A stretch of DNA of 64,000 bases, taken from Lyophyllum atratum (lineage: Eukaryota; Basidiomycota; Agaricomycetes; Agaricales; Lyophyllaceae). The notes under the pieces were generated by a model, which saw only the letters and a list, made by a program, of their open reading frames with translations, did not search any database and was not told where the DNA came from. Position numbers and translations under genes: made by a program. Shown here one piece after another: positions 12,079-23,105 of this stretch. The stretch's first letter is position 1, and every line of letters begins with the position of its first letter. The DNA lies in NCBI GenBank assembly GCA_014905825.1, contig JACGCN010000017.1, forward strand, positions 1,042,689-1,106,688, given 5' to 3'.

Positions 12079-13654
12079 ATGACTAGCCCTCATAGCGAAA
12101 GCGAGGTCCAGGTTGTCGACTTTGCGCCTTTCTTGAATGGTTCTGGCAAGAAATCGGTTGCCGCAGCTATATTAGCGTCGTTCAAGACGACTGGCTTCGT
12201 ATACCTCACGAACCATGGCTTCCCTGATGACAAGCTCCAAGACATGTTCTCCTGGGTAAGAAAGCCGCATTGTTTCCGAATAGTACTGCGATACTCATCC
12301 GATACCGGTCAATGGTCTTTCTAGTCCAAGAAGTTCTTTTCTCTACCTCGCGAGACAAAAATGCTAGCTCCGCATCCAGAGTCTGGCACGCACCATCGAG
12401 GTCTCTCTCAAGTCTCACTGATCTTGGCCATTTTCCTGATTTAACACCTCGAAATCAGGATACTCGCCACCAGGCTTGGAAAAAGTTGCGCAGCATCTTT
12501 ATGATACCACGGAGCTCATCGAGAATCGCGCCAAAGCTCAGGACGTCAAGGAGAGCTTTGAGTCTGGCCGTGAGGAGGATGAAGTCATGCCGAATATTTG
12601 GTTACCCGACGGTATCCTCCCGGGCTTCAAAGAGGCCTCTTTAGACTTTTTCTGGGTAATTCTTGAAATTTCGATTCTCGCCGGCCCTGCTGATGAGTAT
12701 CTTGCCATGTAGAACAGCTTCGAACTCCAGAAAACAATCCTCGAGGCGCTCGCCGTGGGCTTCGACCTGCCTGAAGACTACTTCGTGAAATTCCACACGA
12801 AACCAGATAACCAGCTACGTCTTCTTTGGTATCCCAGGTATATACGCCCTCCTCCCTTTCTGTATGTTTTATGATCCCAAACGACCTCGATCAAGTGTTC
12901 CACTCAAGGCCCTCGAAAAAAACGAAATCACCAGGATAGATGGACACTCCGACGCTGGATCTATCACGGCAAGCCTTCTCCTTTTACTTCTTTTCAATAG
13001 CTCACCTTGACTCGAGCAGATATTGTTCCAAGATGACGTAGGTGGCTTGGAAGTCGAGGATCCGAACAGCCCAGGATCGTTCACCGTATGTGATAACGTA
13101 TCCTCCTGTTAGGTGCACCACCCTTGCTTACATCTACTCAGCCCGTACCGCCGATCCCGGGATCCATCGTCGTGAATGCTGGCGATTTTCTCATGCGATG
13201 TATCATGCCATCAATATCTGCTCTTGCCAGCGCACTGACTATCTCTGAATCCTGCAGGGTCCAATGACACGATAAGGAGCACAGTCCACCGCGTGCGTGC
13301 TCCTCCAAGCGCTGCCGCTGCGGACGGAATGGTCCCGGAGCGGTATTCCATCCCATACGTAAGTCCCGCTGTGTACTTCCAATGCTTTTTCTCTGATCGA
13401 TCTTTCTATGTTCCTTCAGTTCTGTTGCCCGGTCAGTGGTAATAACGTGTGGGGTATCTAACCCTTCCTGACCTCGTTCGCTAAGGATTTCGCTACTGTC
13501 GTGGAAGCTATCCCGGGCACTTGGTCTGCTGAACGGCCGAAGCGATATGAGCCCATCTCGGTACGTGTTGCTTTGTCGTAGCTGGTTGCTTGCCTTACTA
13601 GACAATATCCAGGCCGCTGAGTATGTCATGAAACGGTTGGCTGCGAATTACTAG
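12079..13654 (+). CDS. 2-oxoglutarate/Fe(II)-dependent dioxygenase, isopenicillin-N-synthase type
   Basis: Non-haem iron oxygenase, probably cytosolic, acting on a small metabolite; substrate not inferable. Eleven exons join in phase to 333 residues: 12079-12255, 12325-12400, 12459-12655, 12713-12837, 12896-12968, 13020-13085, 13142-13199, 13258-13358, 13420-13431, 13486-13560, 13613-13654. The N-terminal DIOX_N-type segment has VVDFAPFL, GFVYLTNHG and SKKFFSLPRETK. The iron facial triad is visible as H-x-D in GHSDAGSIT and the distal His in STVHRV; the 2OG-binding Arg-x-Ser is RYS in PERYSIPYF. The tail TVVEAIPGTWSAERPKRYEPI is typical. The intron at 12969-13019 starts with GC (GCAAGC) rather than GT, and no GT alternative keeps the frame. 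One exon (13420-13431) is only 12 bases. Confidence 0.92.
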
Positions 13655-14555
13655 CCTCTGTTTTCACTCGATGTACTATAAGTTGGTGTGTGTTTTCGTG
13701 ATTGTACTATTAGAGGATGTGTTCGTCGTTCAGGCGGCATCAATACCATCATAACATTCTTCCAAGAATACAGAGTACATGTCCAATACATGTCAGAATC
13801 GCTGTTGATCCGGACCGAGATGCTCGATATCAATGTCATTTTGGAGCTCATGTGATTCATGAAGAGGCTGAACCTCGGGGGTGCTTGATTGCATTCCTCG
13901 ACCTCATTTTCCGCGGCATTTTTAAGGCTGTTTACCTTTGACCTTACTACGGCTTCGAGCAATAAACTCACACTCTGCGTAGGTTGTAGATGTCCCGAGA
14001 TCCCGCCAAGTCTGAGCATACGTCATAGGGCGCTATTCGGTTCTCCCGTTCAACACCATGATTCGTCAAACATACCTTCGGTATCGAAGGCCCGCCCATT
14101 GTTTCCCATGACAGCCTGAGATTCCTCAACTACCAAGGTCAATTTAAATAAGCCTTTCATATGTCATCCAATTCTATTTCGCGCCCTGGACGCGTCATTC
14201 CCAATTATCGGTTATACCCCGGAAAGGCGTGCACATTTTCTGATCACCCACCGCTTAGTGCAGCGCAAACAACGTGGTTGCGCATGCCAAGCCTCGAATA
14301 CGATCAGGAATGTGCCTTCGTCCGTAGGTGCATGAGCCACAACGATATCGAGGACGTCTGGACGCGCCAATCAGCGATGGCCGATCGGAGTAAGGCTCAC
14401 CAATCCATCCGTCACGAGGGTTCATATAAACAGCGAGGTTTAGGCAGAAGGATGCCGCAGCAACCAGACGTTCTGCATAGGTCTCAGGCGTCGTAGCCCG
14501 GGGTGGTATAAGAGGGGCCACAGGTTGACTGTCAACATCGGACAGCCTCATAATC
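13655..14555. other. Intergenic, upstream region of the AA9 gene
   Basis: No gene supported. A TATAAA-like box near 14424-14430 is a possible promoter element for the AA9 gene, about 130 bases before its ATG. Confidence 0.4.
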
Positions 14556-15948
14556 ATGTTTCAATTAGCGACTCTTGCGTTGGCTCTTGCGATACAACGG
14601 GTTCAAGCCCATGGAGGGGTCATTGCTTACTCGAACGCTGGGAAGTGGTACGACGGTTGGAAGGCGTATAATACCCCCGTTGGACAAGTCTCTATCCAGA
14701 GGCCATGGGCGACTTAGTGTGTTCATTTATATTCGACATGATCTCCAGTAACGCCTCGACTCGTCAGCGACCCTATTCTCAGCGCAACCGCTTCCACCGT
14801 GGCTTGCAACAACGATGGGGCCGCTGGTCCCAATCAGCTTACCGCGACTGTCCCTGCGGGGTCGACGATCACAGCGTACTGGAACACTTGGCCGCATCCT
14901 CAAGGCCCTCAGCTCACGTACCTTGCTCAATGCCCTGGCTCGTCTTGCACTGGGGTCAATGCTAACACACTGAAATGGGTATGTCGTCTTCCACTTCTTG
15001 CCTCATCTCACTCACCTACATCCCTGGACCTATAGTTCAAGATAGACGAAGCAGGCCTCTTGTCGGGCACGGTTGGTAACGGAAAATGGGCGGCGGGCAA
15101 GATGATTGAACAGAACAATACATGGACGAGCACGATCCCCAGCAGCGTCCCGAGTGGAAATTACCTCGTCCGCTTCGAGACAATCGCTCTTCACTCTCTC
15201 CCTGCCGTACGTCGTTTATTTTCACGTTCATCTGACGATGGCTGACCACGATGCTTTGGATAATTTTAGCAAATATACCCGGAATGTGCTCAAATTCAAA
15301 TCACAGGCGGAGGTTCGCGTGCCCCAACTTCAGCTGAACTCGTTAGCTTCCCAGGAGCGTACAGCAACAGCGATCCTGGATGTAACGACGCTTCCTTGTC
15401 CCTCGTACCATTTTTGATCTTTGTTTGACTTTCAGTGAGCGTGGATCTCTACTCCCAAGCCTCGCAGACGCAGTACGCATACTTCATCGTGATGTCCTCT
15501 TTTGTTGAACTGAAGCTTCTAACTTTGTAGGACGTTCTACAAGATTCCTGGACCTCCTCTCTATGGATCTGGTGGCTCGGTAAATTCTTCGCCATCCACA
15601 TGTCTCGCTTGACATGGGAAACTTACATGTATTGTACCAGGGGACGGCGTCGCCGCCAACGTCAACAACGCCACCCACGACTACTTCTCAGCCGACCCCG
15701 ACGACATCGACACCCGCGGGCACCGTACCTCAGTATGGACAATGTGGTGGTCAAGGTTATACTGGCCCCAAGGGATGGTAAGCTAATTTAGCCGAAGCTG
15801 AAATGCTTTACATCTGAACATGGAACTCCAGCATTGCGCCGTTTACCTGCAAGGTCTTGAATGGTGTGTATCTCTTTTGTAAACGATTTCCGATTGGGAA
15901 TTTATTATGGAATGCTGCGATGTAGACTTTTACTCGCAGTGTCTGTAA
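14556..15948 (+). CDS. AA9 lytic polysaccharide monooxygenase with C-terminal CBM1
   Basis: Secreted copper enzyme that cleaves cellulose or hemicellulose oxidatively. Nine exons (14556-14716, 14768-14978, 15036-15206, 15270-15381, 15436-15472, 15531-15579, 15641-15777, 15832-15863, 15926-15948) give 310 residues. The signal peptide ends ...QRVQA and leaves an N-terminal His ([11 protein letters not shown]), the first ligand of the copper histidine brace. The second His is in TWPHPQGP and the axial Tyr lies in [23 protein letters not shown] and [13 protein letters not shown] are family hallmarks. A Pro/Thr linker leads to a CBM1 cellulose-binding domain: [16 protein letters not shown]...CKVLNDFYSQCL. 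The first intron's acceptor was placed at 14767, the only site that restores [10 protein letters not shown]. No damage seen. Region selectivity (C1/C4) cannot be told. Confidence 0.95.
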
Positions 15949-16607
15949 AGGGAGTCCAGCCTCGCTGCATCGACTTACTCGTACGAGTGTATTATACCTG
16001 TGCAGTTCTGGTCTTTCGCTCTTCTTGGAATTCGACCTCATGAATTCGGAAAAAGTGAGCATACGCATTGCAATAAATAATATGAAGCCTCGTTCTACGA
16101 GATTTGAGATCGACCACGCGAAAAACAGGGTGGTAAAGCGGAAGAAAGCTTTGACAGTCATGTTGACGGCGCCTATAGCACATTAGCCATCTGCCGGCGG
16201 ATCCCGAGATTCTTGACGCCGTTCCTCTACATGTTCTGTCCCCTCCTCCTGGCGGCGCACCGACGCGACTCCAACTGTCTTTGGAGATGGTGAGCTAAAG
16301 GCTGAATTACAGCTGATTTATCATACTCGACAGCAGAGGGATGTATAAAGATTGCGACCACGAAACCGATAGATCGACATAGTCCTTCGTTCAGTCTTTT
16401 TTCCGTTGAATTCAATCGCAACTGCATGTTATTTTCTCAGTATGATGGCTGTCAGATGACACCCTCTCATCGTACCCGGGGACAGACCATCACAGTTGAT
16501 GTTTCCCCGACATTTACCCTCGCACGATTGTTTCCGAGGTTTTACAATCCCCTTATACTCCGGCCTCCAAGCCAATGACTGACCTTTCCAATCTGCTTTC
16601 AGAAGAC
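15949..16607. other. Intergenic, no gene seen
   Basis: Between the AA9 and CBM1 genes. Contains their 3' and 5' flanks; no open frame of interest. Confidence 0.45.
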
Positions 16608-17171
16608 ATGACACGTACGCGATGTACGTTCCTCTTCCTCCTTGTATTGGCTCTACGGTTCGTTAGCATTCGTCAAGTGGTGAGCAGCCTCATTTTTACC
16701 TCAACTCGACTCAGACAGTGAGACGACAGTCCGAATAGGTGGCAGATCCTCTGTTACCTCCGCCAACGCCTAAGCTGACCCCTCCTCCGTCTTCTCCACG
16801 ATCGGCGCCTATGGTTGAGAATACGACGTCATGTTACCGGGTCATCGCTGGTGGAGGCGGGGTGGAAATGGTGAGGCTTCGCGTGGTATATGTGGTACAA
16901 TGAGTGCTAACAAGGACTTGGTAATAGTGGCAGCAGTGCGGAGGTACGTCTTGACAAACACTTCAGTTAGAATTTCTTTTTGACGCCTCATAGGCAACAC
17001 CTATCCAGGATCAACTACTTGTGTATCCGGTGGAGAATGCGTCTACGTGAACGAGGTGCGCTAAGTTATCTGTCATTCGACCCCTCGATATCCTGATTCT
17101 CCTTGGTATCTTCTGTTCAGCACTATTCCTCTTGTCAACCCATCTCAAGCGCGGTCGTTCGCTGTAGCTAA
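16608..17171 (+). CDS. Small secreted CBM1-only protein
   Basis: Five exons (16608-16679, 16739-16870, 16928-16943, 16994-17055, 17121-17171) in consistent phase give 110 residues. The start MTRTRCTFLFLLVLALRFVS is a signal peptide, followed by a Pro-rich stretch (DPLLPPPTPKLTPPPSSP). The C-terminus is a cellulose-binding CBM1: WQQCGGNTYPGSTTC, CVYVNEHYSSCQ, with the aromatic positions W, Y and Y in place. No catalytic domain precedes it. It may act as an expansin-like or cell-wall-tethering protein, or be a remnant of a former glycoside hydrolase or AA9 gene that kept only the binding module. It lies 660 bases downstream of the AA9-CBM1 gene on the same strand; the AA9 gene has its own complete CBM1 and stop, so they are separate genes. 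Confidence 0.78.
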
Positions 17172-18609
17172 TACTCATTTATCTGGTCTCGTTCCACCTA
17201 CTCTTCCTCTAGTGGCCCCAAGTCCAAAATCCCTTGCTAAGACGTGCCGTTCTGGCCATGTCTTGTTCAGGGCTTCGGTATTCTGAGAATCACATCGAGA
17301 AGGCGTGTCCAAGCGGGTGTGGGGAAGCAAGGTCTCATGAGGCGTATCGCCATCAGTCTGGATTCGCTGGCAGTCACTGCTAGTAAGCGTTCAAGTCGGA
17401 GAAGCGAAGGGATCCAGTGACGTACTGGTACTCTGCTCGTGTCATCAAGGATAGTTTGTGCACACATCCTGACAAAACTCTCCTTTGCACCCATAGATAA
17501 CTCGATCCGAAGTCCATCCCATCTGAAGGACGACTCGGATGCGTCAGCGGACAAGGAGAGGTGAGCCTAGGCTGCCTGACAGTCGCAAAACGTTCAAGGA
17601 ATTTGACATGATGGGTCCATGTTCTATCGGTGCATGAAGGGGATGATCATTGCTTGGGCACGGCTGTAGAGAATTAAAAATAAGATAGCAGCGTGCGCCT
17701 CATAGCATGAATGAATGACAAGGACCCAGATTCAAGGAAAGCGATTCGGGGATCGCATGGACGTGAGTGCAAAGGGGCGAAGGCTGCCAGACAATACGGA
17801 CAAACACAACGGCCTTCCTCCGCTTACCTGTCGCCATTTCAACAAGCCTTTCCTGCTCCTTTCGCGAACAGCCACCTCTCTGCTAGTTCAGATCAATCGA
17901 TTCACCTTCTACACGACTGCAATGGCCTACTTTATGACCTAACAAGGAATTCGCCCCAACTGGGATAGCAATATTCAAAAACCTACACCCTCGTCAATGA
18001 GCATCTGATCCAACCAATGAGGACCACTCACTCTTGTCCTCTCTATCAAAAGGGGCCACATCGAGCGACGCCCAATCTTTAGCTTGAACTCGGCCTGTAT
18101 GATGAACCCCGATATCGGAACTTTGGGCAAGCAGAATTCGACGAACCAGGTCATGCAACCGGGGTAATCGCGGTTTTTACGGACTCTCGGAGCCGCATTT
18201 TGGACCTTCTGGGCACATCATGCGGGTGGCGTTGGTTGGCAATTGGGGAAGGCTCCTTGTTGACTTTTCATATAATGTCTCGAAGTCTTGTGCTGCCACC
18301 AACCGATTGGATCGCGGTCCTGGTCGCCCGCGGCTCTATCGTGCTATATGCCTTCGCGTTGAATGATAGCAGCGAGAGCTTGGTGCACTGAATCGAATGA
18401 GGAGGGTCGTGTTGTGGCATGGGACATGATCTGATTCACCCTACTGGTCAGTGAGCCCGAATAGATCGCGATTCCTCTCACCCACCGTGATCAATGTATC
18501 TCTTCTGACGATGATTCCAGAGTGCTGATTGCTGTAGTGCCCGTCTGTCCTAACACCATATCCGTCTTCCATCTCACGCCTACAGATGCTAAATGCTTCG
18601 CTCGTAGCG
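17172..18609. other. Gene-poor stretch before the first small secreted protein
   Basis: No gene supported. A minus-strand open frame at 17267-17554 could be a decayed exon but has no recognisable family. The segment TAATCGCGGTTTTTACGG at about 18166-18183 is similar to sequences at about 23757, 26465 and 27980, near the other small secreted protein genes. Confidence 0.4.
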
Positions 18610-18617
18610 TATAAAAG
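18610..18617 (+). promoter_or_regulatory. TATA box of the 18.8 kb small secreted protein gene
   Basis: TATAAAAG stands about 170 bases before the 5'-UTR intron donor (GTAAGT at 18779) and 230 bases before the ATG, so the first UTR exon would start near 18640. Confidence 0.6.
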
Positions 18618-18839
18618 GTGCAAGGAATCAAGCAACACTCTCTCAGAACTCTTACCTCTCGTGCCTGTACGTGAAATCCCCTTTCTACGACACTTCCCAA
18701 CCATGTTCACAAGCAGGTCTCAGACGCATCCCTAACCATCTCGCAAAGCCCAGATACACAGCTTCCCAAACAAGCGACGTAAGTATTCAACCCATTACTT
18801 CAGTATTTGGTCCCTCATCCCATGCACATTCGCACCCAG

Positions 18840-19085
18840 ATGAAACTCTCCCTCGCCGCCTTCGTCGCGACCCTCGTAGCCACCATCGCAGCCAGCGCGT
18901 TACCGACCCAAGTTGGTCTCGTCGATTTCCAGGCCATCTGCTTGATACTCTGCAAGCCGGAAAAGTATCCCTGCAGTGTAGGCTGGTACCACAAACAGTT
19001 GGGGAAGTGCTGGAGCTGTTGCAAAGATGTTGACGTCGAGTTTTCCGTGAACGCAGACGGTCTCGGGCGCAATGCGATCTGGTGA
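18840..19085 (+). CDS. Six-cysteine small secreted protein (family member 1)
   Basis: 81 residues. Signal peptide MKLSLAAFVATLVATIAASA, then a short acidic/hydrophobic N-terminus (QVGLVDFQ) and six cysteines in the pattern C-x3-C-x6-C-x11-C-W-x-CC, ending FSVNADGLGRNAIW. The same pattern recurs at 25754-25996, 27196-27450, 28831-29037 and 22532-22724. A 5'-UTR intron (donor 18779, acceptor CAG at 18837-18839) ends exactly at the ATG, an arrangement shared by other members. The bases just after the stop (GAATGGGTTAGGG-CTCGGT) match the 3' flank of the 27-29 kb copies in inverted orientation, so the whole transcription unit was duplicated. Function unknown; candidate effector or defence-like peptide. 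I do not recognise it as any named family. Confidence 0.82.
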   Translation: MKLSLAAFVATLVATIAASALPTQVGLVDFQAICLILCKPEKYPCSVGWYHKQLGKCWSCCKDVDVEFSVNADGLGRNAIW

Positions 19086-20259
19086 ATGGGTTAGGGCTCG
19101 GTCAACCTCTTGCGGGAGATCACGAAGGGGTTTAAAGGACTTTTGATAGGGTTTATCTGCGTAGTATCGTGAATGACATTCGATACTTTGATTCGAATTT
19201 CGGATGTCTATGAATCAATCGATATCGACGGAGGACGAGTATCCCAAGGGCCGCAAAATCGAACAAGGCTGCCCCACCAGAATCGCTGTGGATAGCGTAT
19301 CCAACATCGAGTAACGTCCGTAGTACAACCTTCTTACCATGTTTGTTCGTGGCAGTCGGATCAGCAGCATCGTTCGATGTCGTGGAAGAATTCAAGTGGC
19401 CGGAAAATTCGCACGTAATGCGGCTTTGTCAGGATTTGTCGGCTATCTTCAACATGCCACGCTGCGTCGCTGCCAAGTCGCTGCCAGACGTGCCTTTTCA
19501 TTTCAGTGACGCTTCTGAGGGCCACTACCTCCAGCCACCTCCTCGTGAGTACGATTGGCATTTAGCGTCGTACTGATAGGTGTCATCCGACAAGAAACGC
19601 TCAGGAAGTAAAACATCTCGCCGTCAAATTGCGCCGACGCCCGTACGGATGGTCCAGGCCTTGCTTGTTGGGTGGTTGGACTAGCACACTGTCTGACGAC
19701 ATATGGTCCCCGGGGCCGGAAGTCCCGTCCTGATCAACCTCCGACGTGCGTCTCACTACAACTACACGCATCCAGTCCCAAGTGTTCGCTGCGGCGCTTT
19801 GCTTTGCTCTTCATACTTCTCGCATTGCCAAGAAGACGATCACGTCGTGGTGAAGCACGGTACAAGCATTCGTAGGTTTCATGTCTTTATTTCAAGCCAA
19901 GATCCAACATCTATGCCTTGCAGCCCCGTCCTCGAACGGCCCCCGCGTTTACGCGTGACTAGTGCTATCGAGGTATCGCAACATCATCATGGAAGGGAAA
20001 AAGAGGGAAAGATGAATAGTACGAGTTCTCTAGCAAGGGCGAAACTTTCAAACTAATTGCTCCTCTTCAACAGTAACCAACGAGCGAGGTATAAGCGCGA
20101 TGGACTTTGGTCAAACGACTGGCTAAGGCATCAGGGGTTGTTACTATTGATGGTGACGACATCAGGATGGAGGTTGAATCGGCACGGCGACAGCGACATC
20201 AGCGGGAGTCCACCGCTTTGAAACCCAGTTCCAGATCCAGCCTCACTCACCTGTTAACC
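19086..20259. other. Intergenic, no gene seen
   Basis: 3' flank of the small secreted protein, partly homologous to the 3' flanks of its relatives at 27.1-27.2 and 28.7-28.8 kb. The remainder shows no supported feature. Confidence 0.4.
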
Positions 20260-21100
20260 ACCGTGTTTACCCTTCCCGTACCCCGTCATCTCTAGTGGGA
20301 GTTTCACTCCTCGTCGTCTGTCAGGCCGTCCAACACAAACACGTTTCTCTGCTCCACCACATACATCAGCTCTTCGACCTCTGCCGCCTCCATCTATCGT
20401 CGCTATCCTCCGCTCCCACGTCGTTGACGTTGCCAAGGCTCGTCGCAGTGCTGCCGGTCCAGGGTTGGATGCGGTTCCATCACCCCCGTTTAGTTCTTCT
20501 GCCGCTACGTGGCCTTCCTCCATCACATCCTTGACGCGAACGGAGCTTGTTCCACCTCCTCAAGCTATGCTGTGGACTCCACGACGCCTTGGTCAGCATC
20601 TCTGGATGTAGTCTGCCCGAGCTGCTCCTCTTCCGGGACCACGTCCAGTCCCACATGGGACGTCTCCAAGCCCTTCCAAGCCGCCATTCGAGCACTCAAA
20701 TGACATGCGACTGAAGTCGACGTCGTCATGGTTTGCGAGGATCGCTGTATCATCCGCCGAATGTACACCTGCAACTTCGGGACGAGTCGATCGACCCAGC
20801 GTTGGACATCCTGTCCCGCAATCATCAGCTACTTCGCGTTTTCCTGCTTTAATATCTTCTCCGCCTACCCCCATCGGTGTAACTTCTTCATCTGCTATCT
20901 CTACACGCAGTTCCTTGTCCCTCCCAAATAACGTCACAAATAGCATGTTCCTACGAAGTTTTCTGTCATCGGCGTCGGGCGCCTCTCCTGTAAGCAGGGT
21001 CGGAAAAGGTGGCTGGCGTGGGTACGTCGGCCTCGTCGTCGCCCCACCGCGACAAATCCATTTCGATGGTCATCAACCGTAGCCCGATCACAACTACACG
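20260..21100 (+). pseudogene. Ser/Pro-rich open frame with one nonsense codon
   Basis: A single reading frame stays open for roughly 780 bases except for one TAG inside HLWM-stop-SARAAPLP, near 20610. The composition is that of a low-complexity fungal regulatory protein (FSSSAATWPSSITSLTRTEL, PHGTSPSPSKPPFEHS, LISSPPTPIGVTSSSAISTR). No start codon, domain or upstream exon was found, and other frames over the same stretch are also partly open. Probably a decayed gene fragment; chance openness in C-rich DNA is the alternative. Confidence 0.3.
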
Positions 21101-21430
21101 AGTATCCTAGATAGCACTACCTCCTACTCCAACGGGCCATCGTTAGCAGGACCAGGAGCCGTGCAGTGTTCTGCTCAGGAGTCATATGCCGATGGTCCGG
21201 TGTCGTCGTTGTTGGAGAGTCGGAGGACAAGAAAGACACATAGGAAAGATGGGGTGGGTTATTGAGTCTTATCGGCATTGGCGCCGACTTATGCCCTATA
21301 ATGATCAGAAGCAGAATCTAGTGACGTAGAGAAACCCTAACCACAAAATAAGGTCATGTGGGGGATTCGTTATCAAGGCTGCGGAGCGAGATCCGAGCGT
21401 CAGTGCCCTTTCTCCCTCTACCACCACTCG

Positions 21431-21940
21431 ATGCCTCCTCAAGAATTCTCATTCCGCCTCCAGAAAGGTATTTCCCAGTGAGATTCCCGACGATCCACAC
21501 GCTAACGACTTGATATCCCTCTGATCGCAGGCATCGTCGGCGGCTTCGCGCCTCCAACCCCTGACGCAACCGTCACCGTCACCAAAGCCGCGAACAACTC
21601 CAATCTGCTCATCCACGCTGCAAAGCGCTCAGCCGGCGAACGCTCCCTCACCGACCTCGCGCCCAAGCACCTCCCCGTCACCCACGAGGACACCGACGCT
21701 CTGCTAGACGAGCTGCATGGCATCCTGAAAGAGCTGCCGACAGAACAGCCTCCAGGGATCGAAGACATCTATGGGCTGGATACCAGTATTGCATGGGGCA
21801 GCGAAGATTTGGAATGGTGTAATGGCGGACCACAGGGGTGTGGTGGTGGGAAGAGCTTCGTGGAGGCTACGGAGGAGCACAAGACGAAGTTTAAGCGTGC
21901 GGTGGAGATCGTGCATGAGCTGGCGAAGAAGGATGTTTGA
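21431..21940 (+). CDS. Conserved-looking small protein of unknown function, 148 aa
   Basis: Two exons, 21431-21467 and 21531-21940, joined by a 63-base GT-AG intron with a CTAAC branch-like site; phases fit exactly. The start MPPQEFSFRLQKGIVGGFAPP leads into an acidic/helical body. A distinctive Cys-Gly motif, SEDLEWCNGGPQGCGGG, sits near residues 109-125, followed by a charged C-terminal helix (EEHKTKFKRAVEIVHELAKK). No signal peptide or membrane segment. The well-behaved intron, uninterrupted frame and biased third positions argue for a real gene. The CNGGPQGCGGG segment might bind metal or be an exposed turn. Not recognised as a named family. Confidence 0.8.
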
Positions 21941-22531
21941 AGTGTTTTTCAACTTTGGAAACCTATAGGACGGATGGATGGACTCTTAGGATCGGAATGA
22001 GGCTTGTATTTCTGTAACCTTGTACGATCTTGCTTTTATTGGAACCCTGCGCATATCTTAGCATCGAAAGGTAGTCGTCCGAGTAGTACTAGTAAGCTCT
22101 TTAGTGAGATTCGTACAAGATACCTGGTCCCTCATTTATCCTTTCCATTCCTCCTAATCCAACCAAAGTTCCGATCGATTTGTTCAAGCAACGTCCTCGT
22201 CCCACCGCTAGTGCTCCTTCGTAGTGCTTTTGTGGTGGTGCGGACAAGGGTTGAAGACATGCAACGATGCTCCAATGCACCTGATCTGGTTCTGGCGCTT
22301 GTCCTCCGAGTAATTGTCAATAATTCGCTATGCCTTTGATAATCTGGGATGACATTGATCATGACTTCGGGTGCTAGAGGACATTTGGACAAGACGCTCG
22401 CAAAGGACGAGTACAGATGTCTGTGAATGGACAGGTATTCCTCAAGCAGACTGATGCCAAGGCGTCCGGATGGGTTTTAAACGTTCCGGACATGCTGAAC
22501 CAAATTCCAGAGGTTGTTTCGTAACTCTGAT
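21941..22531. other. Intergenic, no gene seen
   Basis: 3' flank of the 148-residue gene; no supported feature. Confidence 0.4.
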
Positions 22532-22724
22532 CTATACATATTTCCCGAAATTAGTACAACAGGCCCAACACCCCCCGGACCTCTTCGCGTACCAGCCCCC
22601 GGGACAAACGGGGACTCTTCCATCGCAGACAGTTGACCCACACATCTCTCGGAAGCTAACGCTGAATTCAGCCGGTACCGCGATGGCTGCCGTGGCCGAC
22701 GGCATTGATGAGGGTGCATTTCAT
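22532..22724 (-). pseudogene. Small secreted protein copy with a ruined signal peptide
   Basis: The mature part of the six-cysteine family is intact in one frame: AVPAEFSVSFREMCGSTVC, then C-x6-C, PGGWYAKRSGGCWACC, then a TAG. The family ATG (22722-22724), preceded by GTCCAG as in the other copies, lies in a different frame, and the signal-peptide region is about 14 bases shorter than in the 25.7-26.0 kb copy. The only in-frame ATG (22703-22705) leaves too short a hydrophobic leader. The mature N-terminus AVPAEFSV is identical to that of the 25.9 kb member, its closest relative here. It is therefore probably a dead copy, unless it is expressed without secretion. Confidence 0.7.
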
Positions 22725-23105
22725 CTGGACATATTCGTTTGGTCAAGGGTGGGCTGAGTGTATAAGGTGACAGGGACGGAGCTTACAGTGAACAGTTTCT
22801 TTGATCCGATTGGAGAGCTGTATTCGGGCGCGAGTGTATAGACGCGTCTAGATTATATTGGTAAGGATGACGGAAAGGTAAATGAATACGGACGTACAGT
22901 AAGTTGAGATGAAAGCTTTGAGGGGATATGGTCCTTGAATCCTCGCGCCCTTTATACACCATCCCACTGTCCGCGAAGCTACCACACTTTGACGATGGGG
23001 TAATCAGCATAGCATCTTGCCACGACCCCTCACGAATCACAATCAGCCGAATAGAACAAGAGCGGATGCGTGTGGAACTGTCGCATCGGAAACTCTGTAG
23101 GACTA
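22725..23105. other. Promoter-like flank of the 22.5 kb copy
   Basis: Contains TTTATACACC (22951-22960; TATAAA-like on the minus strand) and, at about 23070-23092, GCATCGGAAACTCTGTAG, a variant of the element found upstream of other family members. Confidence 0.4.

Noticed and set aside
13651..14019. Minus-strand open frame after the dioxygenase
   Set aside because: No motif, no introns, overlaps frames on the other strand; AT-richer than genes around it.
14556..17171. AA9 and CBM1-only gene as one gene
   Set aside because: The AA9 frame ends in its own CBM1 and stop at 15948, and the second gene has its own signal peptide.
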